A stretch of DNA of 64,000 bases from Crossaster papposus. Lineage: Eukaryota > Echinodermata > Asteroidea > Velatida > Solasteridae. Under the pieces are notes generated by a model that was not told the DNA's origin, searched no databases, and saw only the letters and a list, made by a program, of their open reading frames with translations. The stretch is taken from the NCBI GenBank assembly GCA_037893245.1, contig JBAIAA010000532.1, forward strand, positions 310,001 to 374,000, given 5' to 3'. Made by a program: the position numbers and the translations under genes. Shown here in pieces: positions 25,201 through 37,200 of this stretch (within the stretch, counting starts at the first letter, position 1; every line of letters begins with the position of its first letter).

Positions 25201-28200
25201 ATGGAAGCTATAAATAATTATGCAAAAATGTCGTATCACCAGAACAGGAGGGGCTATGGAGCTCTACTATGTACCAAATGAAAGCTTATACCCTGGACTT
25301 TCTAACCATGTATATAACTCTAAAAAAATTGCGACTTGTATACTTTTTAAAAGAGCGGGTCAAAGTAAAAATCCTTGATTCGCCACCTGAGGCCAATTTC
25401 ATATAGCTGCTAAGCACAACAATTTGCTTAGCATGACAATTTGTCCTTGGCAAAAACAAGGTTACAGACCAAATTTTCACCTGATCTTTATTGTTCTGAA
25501 TTGATAATCAGCCTTTTTGTGCTTAGCATGAAAAACACGTATAATTTTGGCTGGTAACCTGTTTTTTAATATGCCAGACTTTTTTGTGCTAAGCAATTTT
25601 TTTGCTTAGCAGCTCTAGGAAATTGGCCCCAGGCAGTAGCTGAATATATGATTTATGCCTCGGCCTTCTCCGCTTATTGACAGCTGTTATGTCTAACATG
25701 ATGTTCTACACCCGAGGGGCACATGGCATGGTGAGTTCCTTTATTGGCGTGATGAGTGTTGTCCTATGATGATGAGCCCGCACCTAACGCAGCTGAACCC
25801 CAGCACAAATCTGTCTCCTTTGTGCGGCCTGAATTAGTTCATCCATCGTCAAACGAGGTCCATCTGGGAACTCTCTCTTCAGTCTGATTGCTTTTCGAAT
25901 TTCAAGCGCCAGCCAGCGGGTCAGCCCCCTCACAATAAATCTTTGGTTCTGGATCCATTAATTAGCATTCGATACAGTTGCAAAGACAGATTCTAGTTAC
26001 TCGTGTTTACTGTAAAAAAGCCCAGGGACTTTTGTAATGTGTCATACTATAATGATCGTCATTATGGGTAAACAAAAAAAGTATGCCTTTTTTTAATGGC
26101 CCGTCACTGAAATTAAGAGACAGAGATACACTGTTCATTTTCCAGCTCGTGACTCTGCCGGTTTTTTTCCAAGATTGATTGCTGTGGTGGAGGCGCTTTC
26201 AGGAAATTACTGCCAAAATGAACTTCCGTTCGTGAGAAGGATAAACAAGCAAGCAAAACAAGACTTAATAGCAAGCAAAGTGAAGCTGGTCACGGACCAT
26301 TTTGGTCGAAAAACAGACTTCGTGTCCGAGCTCCGGCTGAAGAATCACGACCTTGCAAATCTAATGGAGATATTGTGATTTTGGTCAAGTAAATTTTGGT
26401 TTGATGATTTCTAACAACATGGTCTCATATTGTTCCAAGTGGCATCACAGCCGGGGGCTGAGGGTATGGGCTCTGCGCCAGAGGTTTGTATCTCTTCCCC
26501 CACAACCCCCACCTCACCTCAGCAGTTGAGCCAAAAATCCCAAATTCCCAGAATTCTGAAAATTTCTGAAAAACCGAAGCCGGAGATGAAGCTAATGTCT
26601 CAGAAATGCACATAATAACAAAGGAACTTGATTGGACTTTGCCATCGTTTTATAAAATCAATTAGACCGGTATTGGATGAGAGGCATAATATCATCAGGT
26701 TTATTGTGCAAAGCCCTTGTCCCACTTTGGCGATTGTTTTTGGCGATAACAGGCGGCCAGGTTGCATGTTGCCACATGGTCGCCGCCTAAATGCCGGGGA
26801 GTAAGTCACCTCAGTCGGCCAAATAGTCCTAGCCTCTTACTGGTCGCCAAGGGATTTTCATGCCAATAAGCTTAAAGTTGGACTTCTACTGACGTAGGTG
26901 CTGTCTGAGGTTGTCGCCAGGTGACGTAGGTGCATGTCACTGGTGCTGACCTCGGTGAATTCCATTGGTGACTATACCTACGTCAAGAGAGGTCAAGTAG
27001 TGACTCCAGGTACGTGTCTTCAATTGTCGCCGACAAGGTCGTAACTTGTAGCTAGTGGAGGTAGGTTGACTTCGGTTGTCAGTCACTTGTGTGGTCGCAT
27101 AGTTGACGTAGGTGGTCATCCTTAGTCACGACTATTGGGTCGCCGGTCGTCAGCCGTCGACTAGGTGGGTTGTTGCAGCTTGTCGTAGACATTGTCGTAA
27201 ACATTGTCGTAGGGGGGTCCAGTCGCCAGTTATTTGGGAGACCTGCTATGACTATTACAGTTGCCCGCAGTCGCCTAATGAAAGTCACCCGATTCAAGTT
27301 GACAATCTCAGTCAGGATTGCAATTTTGGGTTTGTTGCTTTTCATTGACATTTGATGGATTGGTTTGTATACATACACACAAAGAATAAATAATTAAACA
27401 CTCAGAATAACGCTCAGAATAGCCACCCTTTACATAATACAGGGGGCTTTAGATCCTACAGGGAGAGTTAACAAAAACGGAACCCCAAAACAAAGAAATA
27501 TCTTTCATATAAACAAAACTATAAAACATCAAAAATAATTATGAATTGGAAGCCCATTTATTAAACTACTTTTAAGTGAGATTATTATATTAATTGCTGT
27601 ACCCGTTAACATTTTATTACTCTTTAAACAAAATCCCCTAAAATCAATTTCGTCCAAAAATGTGATTTATTGTGTGTTCTGACTGTTTGGGAAAAACAAA
27701 GAAAATGACACAGAATACATGTTTCCTTTTAACCTACCTGGGTGTAGTGACCGCACACAGTGTCCGGGACACACGCGTCAGTGTAGATGTCATAGTTCTT
27801 CTTTTCGTTGAACCAGTGCGAGATGAGATACATGGGAGAGGCTGGTGCCCCGCCCCTGCTGTAGGCTAGGTTCTGACCAACGTGTTGGTATGGAGTTATG
27901 TTGTCTGGATTCCCGTGTCCCCAAATGCATTGTTTAGCGTAGCCCAATGCCATAGTGGCTAAATCATCATCCCATTTCTGAAAATGAAAGTTTAAAAAAA
28001 ACGGATGAATGTGCAATGTAACAGAACTTGTTTCATAAAAACACACACGTATATCATACTTTCCATGGACGTTCCAGGGCCCGGTTGTGATTATATGTGA
28101 CCTGTCATCACAAAATGAGCGTAAAGTCGCACGGAGTGATTTCCCAGTACGGCCAGTCAAAGTCAACATTTGTAGGGGTGGTCGATTGAGATTATATGTT

Positions 28201-31200
28201 TTTTTAGAGAATAAATCACCAACAATCAATTCCCAATTTTTCAGGACGATCAGATAAAAACAAAATGTTTTGGAGTTTTTAGTTTTGGAGACAATTTGGA
28301 CTATGCCTTTCACACAATTTCTCGCAAGAAATGCCCGTTTCTCTGTATTAAGACTCCAGACTAAAAAAGAAAAATTTAAAAAATATTGAGTATCAAACCT
28401 CCAAGTGTTATATACCATTGGAAAGCTCTGTTTCCACAGAATTTAGAAATACCCATATCTCAATTTTTGATTTTGCCGAGTTTACGCTCATTTTGTGATG
28501 ACAGGTCACATATTATAACCAGGCGCAGTTCTACGGGGGGCTAGAGGGAGGCTTTAGCCCCTCAAATCTTTTGTCTAGCCCCCATCCCAAAAAATGTAAT
28601 AAAAAGTACATTCTGAAAAATACGTATACCAGATCTGCGAAAGTTAGAAGTTGACGTCACGTGCAAAGGGTCTCGTCCCTCTAAAATATTGGCTCTAGAA
28701 CCGCGCCCGATTATAACGCCGGTTTGATACTCAATTAAGTTTACAAAAAAATCATATTATTTTGCTTGAAGACACTTCACTTTTGCTCAGCACAGGAAAT
28801 CTGATGTAGGCCTAGTTACTATATAGTACAAGCATGGAGCAAAAAAGGTACAAGTCAGAGGTATCATTCTGTAGCACTGGTTCAATAGTTATGTTGCATT
28901 GTGTGTGATGCGAGTATGTAAATACCGGCAATCATGGAATAGGGACAATTGGGTTAGGGTATAAATAAACGGTCTAGGAATGGCCAACTGTCCACAATTT
29001 AAAAATAAATTGTGTACAAAAACTATGGAAGGCCTTCTGACAAAAGTTAGGAGCACAAATAAAAGAGGGACAATGGGGGTTCCACGATTGCTGGTGTTTA
29101 TGAGTTAGTCTTGCATACGCACTGTGGACGTCCGAACAATATAGGTTCACATGATGCGGAAAAACGTTACGGTTTGTGGACTTAGCCAGGTCCATAGTCT
29201 CCGAAAAAGAGCGCTAGAGAAAAAACGGGTTAGGGTTATATATAAAAAAAAGATAGGAGGAACAGCTGAGAGGCCCATAATCAACATTTGAGATTAAATT
29301 TGTTTTGGGGAAGCGAGAAAAATTAGTATTTAGTCAACGTTTTTTAACTACACGAAGACAAAGGAATGTCCACAGTACGTATGTGAGGTAACCCTAATTG
29401 TGCACGAGTGTGTAAACACCAGCGATCGAGGACTAGGGACAATTGGGGTTAGGGCATAAACAAACGGTCCAGGATTGGCCAACTGTCATGGTTGAAAACC
29501 TATGGGAGGCTTTTTGAAAAGTACAAACAAAAGAGGGACAATAGGGTCCACAATTGCCAGTTTTTGTGTGTGTGTCATGGTACCTGTAGTTTTGAACCTT
29601 GAGAGAAAATAATGGTGATTGCGTTCTTTGACGAGAAACTTACTACGATTGCCTCTCCCCACCTATAGAGCATAAATGGGTACCTGTGAAGGTAGAGACC
29701 AGACTGCGCTGATCTCGAGCTGCGGCAGACAAAAATGGTCCAATGGCCCAATGAACAAGGGTAGTCATTATTAATTAGTGCTTTGAATCATTTGGCAAAA
29801 GACACTAAACAAAATACGAGCGTTTCTTCAAGTTCACAGCTAATTGTTGAGAGTAAATCTGATAGTCTTCCATTCCTGTTTCTCAATTTCTGAGTATTTT
29901 ACACAAGTGGTTTACAGGCGTTGACAAGAAACCTTGATCCAAAGGTCAACATTCTACCTTGCATGCTCCAGCCTTCTGGATTTTCTCTAATTCCAAAAGC
30001 AAATGGCGACCACATTTCCGTGTTGTTTTTGTTTCTTGGTTTGTGGACTGATCAAATCTTGGGACCGACATATATATATACTACTGTCTGATTAATCAAA
30101 TTGCAAGGCGTATCATTAGGAGCAGGCGGGTTTTGGAGCAGGCTGATTGCTTGCACTAGGCCTATACTACTGTAGATCTGATTATTGACTTTCATCTGTT
30201 TCGGTACTACCCCCACGTTTACTCGTCTATGGTAATTAAGCTAATGAGGTTACAGCAGTCAAAATGAATTGAATTATCACTTGTGACAAGCCCGACGACA
30301 CTGTGGGTGAGTCTCGTCTGGTGCTGCTAATCTAGTTACAAGGTTCAAGACCCTACCTAATTGGAATTCTCCTTCACTCGATATATAACAAATATGATTT
30401 GCTGATTGACCACTGCCTCAATTTTTTTTATTTTTTTTTTATGAAACATCGATGGTGTTAATGGGATGATACAGTAACGAAGCGTTTACCCAAGCACTAC
30501 GATGCAATATGTGACCTCAATCAGTGAGATGATGGTTTCAGCTGTTTAGAATTAATAAATCAAATTGTCATCTTTAAAAAAGCTGTGTTCCCATTGGACT
30601 TTTCTTGGTTAATGTACCGCGACTTTTCTGTAGAATGACAATATTCAATTCAATGGGAAGCGGTAGACTATTATTAAGTATAACGTCCCTGTCAACTTGC
30701 TGCGACGGTAAAACCACCAGGTCGAAAGTGGTCGCGGATAGTTTCCGCTCAGCCGCGGAAAGTTTCTAGCGCCAGCAACGTGTGGCAATCTTCCAGCTTT
30801 GTAAGGTCAATAAACATGTCACGGTCAAACAAAGTCCTAGTACGTAGAATTACGTTAGAATTACGCAAAGGCATGTCGCGGTATTTAAAGTTCCCGCGAG
30901 GCCGCGGAAGGAAAAAAGTAGAATGGAAACACGGCTTTGGAGGAATGGCTTTTGCAAAGAAAGTAGTTGATCATTCGTTGAATTCCATGGCCCAGTGGTT
31001 ACTGTATTCGACTCACGTACGATGTACGATGGGGCGTGGGTTCGAACCCTGCCCGGAACATGGTGTTTGTGCCCTTGGGCAAGACACTTAACTACAATTG
31101 CCTCTCCCCATCCAGGAGTATAAATGGGTACCTGAGAGGATCAAGGCAAATTGAGTGCCTATATTGGCAGCCGTGTGGTTCATGGCCTGATGAACTCGAT

Positions 31201-34200
31201 AATAAGTGTAAAGTGCTTTGAGATCGTTGATACGATGAAAAGCGCTATATAAGCGACAATTTTTAATTATTATTATTATTTTTTCACCACTATTTCCGAA
31301 CCAAGATTGTTCCAGGTTAGTGGAACAGGGCGTTGCCTAGAATCTTCAAAGGGAGTAAAGCACTCATTTGCAGCACCTTAAGAAATCACCAGCCATAAAG
31401 AAACCACTAGCCAATCACTAGAAACGAGCCCTGTACAATTAATATTTGTACTGCTTTGTGGTTCTAAACATGGGAGAACCCCCCCCCCCCCCCCCCCCCC
31501 CCTTTTTATAGTTAAGCCGCTGCAATCATGGACTGGTGCAATTACACTGGCATGTGGCGCCAGTGTGCAATCAATATGGATTTTTAATCATAAAACCTGT
31601 ATATTTAGTGTTGTCTGAGGTGCCCTGAAATATGCTTTGAAATATTGCTCCAAATATCCTCAGATTGCTGGGGCGCCAGGGGGCTTATTGCCCCCAGGCT
31701 CTCAGCAGGGGCCTGGATGTGGGGCATTTATCACTGCAGTCTATGGCACTTCATTTACTGGTGCGCCTACCTATGAAGTGTCCTCTCGAAGTTGGAATCC
31801 TCTCAAATAAGTTTGTTCTTTAAAGTGTCCCCTAAAATAGCTTTGTAGCAGTGTTGTAGTCGAGTAGTTTCCGAGCACTTTGTTTACTATCAAATGTTAA
31901 ACTGTTTGTTGCAAAATGGAGTCAGTGTTAGAAAAGAAAACTAACTTTAGACACAGACTTCAGATGCCCTAAGATACTTTTTAATCAAAGTTTTTGGAAC
32001 AGAAGTACCGGTACTTGAAAAGTACTTGGAAAGTACTCAATCGAGTACTTAGCGAATGCTTTTGTTTTATGGTAGGATACACCTGGTAATTGCTTGAATT
32101 ATCAGGAATGGATGGATTTGGGGGTTGTATTTTATAGTAAATATGGTTTAACTGACTTGTCCAAAAAAAGGCAAGAAAAACAGCGTTTGTTTTTAACTGT
32201 CGTCGGGTAGTTGTTCTTGCTGCTCTTGGTTTTTTTTGCGATCGGCGTTTGGCAATCATTATTCTTTTTAAATAAATTTTGTTGCAACGATTACAGGATA
32301 TCTAGCTCAACCATTTTGCTGGATGCCTAGAATCATTATTTACTTTCAAATAATTAAGATATTTCTTAATAAATCGGTAGTAAAAACAAATTCGAAATCT
32401 GCAATTAGTGTACCCACCTTTAAAAGCTTACTTCATTCAAGATTCTAATTGTCCAAGATCTTTAATTTCCTTTAGCAAATTAAGTATTTACTTGCATGTG
32501 TCTAGTGCAGCTTTATCTATACCAAACCATCATAATATCTGGGGCCAATTTCATAAAATATGTAAGCACAAACATTTGCTTAGCATGACAATTCTTCCTT
32601 GGCAAAAAAGCAAGATTACAAATAAAATATTCAGGTGGTTTTTATCGTATGTGACTGATATTCAGCTGTTTTTTGCTTAGCATGGAAAAGCACATGGAGT
32701 TTTGGCTGGTAACCAGTTTTTACTGAGCAAAACTATTTTTGTGCTAAGCAAATGTTCGTGCTTACATGTTTTATGAAATTGGCCCCTGGTAGTTCTCGTA
32801 AAGTACTTGACTACAAGTCTGCTTTGTACACATACATGGATATTTTGTTATAAAAGAGATGACTGACCATTTCCTCCATGTTAGCAGCGGGGCCAGGGAC
32901 GGTCCTTCGGTAGCTGTTATGCAGACCAACCACCATCTTAGCCATGCGAGTTGACATACCAGATTGACTGACTTGCTTAGGCGCTGCCTGTGGAGCTATC
33001 ACTCGCTGGTTCTAAAGAAAATACACAAACAAACAAACAAACCAGGAAGTGTGTGACATCATAATATCCCAAAGACATAAATGTGGCTTTTCTGTTAAGT
33101 TTGTATCGCCATGTTTCTAAATTCGGTACCCTGTGGAGACCTGAACACAATGGGGACAATAGGAGTCAAAAGGTCTCCACAGGGTAATTTCTATAGATAA
33201 ATAGGTCTCCACAAGAAATTTCACGAAATAGATTTTTTGATTTTACTCAAATTACTCAAAACTTGGGGTTAGGGTATGGGTTAGGGTTAGTGTTAGTGTT
33301 TGGGTTAGGGTATAATACAGGGTATATTGGGTCGAAATTTCAACCCAGGAAATTTATTGTGGTTAAAATAGGAGCATTTTGAAAATTGTGCTCGACTTTC
33401 TAACCATTTTGTTACTCACACTCACAGTAACTTTGCATTATACTTTGTTTAACTTGCAGATCGGATCAATTAAACTTAGGCTGAAGATATGGGATACGGG
33501 GAAGGGATACGGGGAAGGGGGGGGGGGGGGGGGGGGGGGGGTGGGGGGGGGGGGGGGGGAGGGGGAAGGGAGGGGGGGGGGGGGTGTAGACCTCACACAC
33601 CGGCTGCTTGATATTACGTGATGTGTGTTTGGTTGGATAGCGATTTATATACAAACTAATTGGTAGCATTGCGCATGTCGTGTGAGATTTCAACCAATAA
33701 AAAGGTCATAGACCAAACTTCATATTTAATGTGATACCAAAAACAAGTTTAAAACTCACGACGAGGGCATATTTTAATTATCGGCCGTTTAAAACATACC
33801 CGTGTCGGGATCTCAACCAATAGGAATGGCTTAACTGTCTCGGGTGTTTATAAATTATTTGAAAAATATTTTATGATCTTGATATTTTTATTCTTATCAC
33901 GATATGACGTCATTACCAGCCCATGCTTTATGACAGTCACGCCCCGACCCATACCCCGCTGTGCATAAGCTACACACTCAAGTAACGAAAATGAAGTAAT
34001 AATTTGTTCGAAAAGGCGAAGGCCTAGACATTATTTAATCGAACCACGACTCTTTAATTACAGTGGACAAACATCGGCGATAAGGCTACAAACGTGAGCA
34101 GTTATTCTTATGTTTTTTGGGTTTTTTTTCGCGAAATTGCGAAATTGTCTTTAGAAAATTCAGTTTTTCGAAATAATTATAGGATATCTAGCGCAATAGT

Positions 34201-37200
34201 TTTGCTGGATGCCTAGAATCATTATGAATCATTTAGAATCAAATGAATGAGATATTTCTTAATAATTCGGTAATAAATATTTTCGATATCTGCAAATGGT
34301 GTATCCTACCTTAAATTAATTCAAGAAAATTGCACAAAAGATAAAATGGTGCAACAAATGTACCTAATTTATCCCTTCTAATAAAAAATCTTCATTTTTT
34401 TTTTTTTCATTTTTTTTTTCTCATTTGGTTTCTTCTTTTTCCTCCATGGTTTGGCGAAAGTAATTAAGTTTTGATAAAGTCTTCCAGGCAGTTTTCTGGT
34501 ACCAGTGTGTGTTCAGACAGCTGTGTCATCAAGCGTTGTTGGTTGTAAGTGAATGGAGAGTTCAGTTGAGTGCGCTAGGAGTCCCAACTGTATATGGACG
34601 GCCACTCTGCTTCTGATATTATATTTGTTCAACCTGCTGCTGTTTTGTGTTCACGTTGCATCAGTAATAACAGGCCCGTACGCAGGATTTTTTTTATAGG
34701 GGCGGTGCGAATTTGTACTGATGGGACCAAAAATGCATTAGGAAAATATATAACCGCATATAAATTCCTCTTGTTCACTTAATTTCCATCGTCCACAGAA
34801 CAATCAACATTATAGTTGGACAGATTGGTGAAAAATTCACCAAAGAATTCAGCGCACAATCATAGTTTGTCGTGAGAAAGATATTGGGCTATAGGGCCAA
34901 CGCAGATGGTTTTTAAGTTTTTAAGTTGTTTAATTGGCTTCCATTGCTGTATTTTTGAAGATCCTATAGTCATTGTCCTTCTCATGACATTTTATGCTTT
35001 TATCTTGAAGTGAACAATTCTATCATATTGTGCACCAAATCTGCCCGACCGTTAAGCGAATTAAGGTTTTCGAGTATATTCTTATTTTATGCTATTGTAA
35101 ATGCTTAAAATGGAGGGGAAAAAATTACTGAAACGTCGTCAGACGAAAAAGAATCTATGTTATTTATTTCTTTATAATTATTTTTAAATTTTGTATTATT
35201 ATATAAAAATTAATTCGAAATTTGTGCATCAACATTTACTTCCCTAATTAGTAAATACCAGGGAATACGATGAGGTATATATTCCCACTATTTGACACAT
35301 TACAGTGGTCAGAATAAAACGAAATATGCCAGTTTTAACCCTCCTATGCGGAAGTCACTATTTGGGTCGGTTGTTTAGCAGCACAGAAATGCACAGACTG
35401 CGTCTTTTTGTGTACAGCATAGATTGTACATTCAAACTGTGAGCACAATTATGTTTCCTATAGGAACACAAGCAAAAAGTTGTGCATATTTGTGCTTGTC
35501 CAAGATCTGTTGCTCCATTTATAACAAGGTTTTAAATACGATCTCCAATACACTTTGCCTCACATGCACATTGACTACACATAATATCAACAATTGTCCA
35601 AAGGCATAAATTCCAATAGATGCCAAGGCTAAGGTCTTATCAAGCTTTATACCTTGACATATAACATTTCCTAGAAATAATTAGAACAGCCTTGTACAAA
35701 TTGAAATTGGAATAGTAAGCATACCAGAGATTTTGAAAAGAAAGTTTTTAGTATCTGTTGGACATTCAAATACATTTTCAGGCACACGCATAATTTCGCT
35801 CTCTCTCGCTCTAACATGTTCATGGTTGTTTTAGGTTTGGTTAGTTTTGGGGAGTTTTTTACCAAGATTATTTTTTCTCACTTATATCACACAAATTCCT
35901 GACAATGTTACTTTAATTCATCCCCGAACATCGTCGAACTCAATTCTCAATTGAGATTTCAAAAGGTTACTAAATGAATTCCATTTTAGGTGCAGTATGT
36001 AAATCAAATTTGTGGCATTCCAATTAGTCCTAAATTTGTGGAATTTGTCTCATGGTACGATCAGCGTTAAATTGAAAAAGCAAATTTTAATTGTTGTCGT
36101 TCAATGTGATGCTGTTCCATTCTGTTCTGTTTTGTTTATAATCTGAAACGTTACGGAATAGGAAACGTTTGGACATGTTCCCAAAATCTTCTGTACCTAC
36201 TTTGAAGGGTTTAGCTTTATTCAGGTATGAAATTTGTAATTTCTACATTTATGGCTCGTGGTATACACCCTAAGCATAAATCTTCAGTGTGATCAAAATC
36301 TATCTTTACTCTGAGCTAGTACACCGTTGGCAATATTTGCGTCGTTATATTTGTCAGGCTTTCATACAGTGGCCCAAGGTTAAAGGTAGGATACACCATT
36401 TGCAGATATTACTACCAAAATATTTACTACCAAATTATTAAGAAATATGTGACTTATCGGAAAGTAAATAAGAATTCTAGGCATCCAGCTAAATTATTGC
36501 GCTAGATATCCTGCAAGTGTCCCAAAAAATTGAATACGGCGATCGAAAAAAACACCATGTAAACATAAGAATAACTGCCCGACGCCGGTTAAAAACGAAT
36601 GCCGTTTTTCTTGCTTTTCTCAGCATCCATGATTGTAAAACTTCAGACAGGTCAGTTAAACGATATTTACAAATATACAACCCCCAATAAATACAACCCC
36701 CAAATCCACCCATTCGTGACAATTTAAAGATGGACTACAACGGAATAATGATGATAAAGGCTGTGTTGCTGTTTTTTGTTCGAGAAATGTATAATGATTA
36801 CTAATATATCATTAGTATTCAATAAATCTTGTTCCTTCATGCAAAAAACAACAAAATTGATCGGCGTTCTACGACCCAGAAAAATTTCAGCAAAAGCCCT
36901 TAACTCATGAATAATTCATACTTTGTGTGTGACGTACTACCCATGAAAACGCATACATATGGTGGCCCTGAAGGGACTCCGCAGATCGCGAATATTGACG
37001 TCAAATTTGACGTCAATATTCGCGACTTTTGGGGAAAGTCGTGAATATCGACGTCAAATTTGACGTCAATATTCGCGACTTTTTTGGAAAGTCGTGAAAT
37101 AATTGACGTCAAATTTGACGTCGATATTCGCGATCTGCGGAGTCCCTTGAGGGCCACCATGTATGCGTTTTCATGGGTAGTACGTCATCACTTTTCGCTG

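Noticed and set aside
31038..31049. Functional tRNA gene
   Set aside because: A perfect B-box is present but the cloverleaf cannot be folded and the unit continues into a SINE body and tail.
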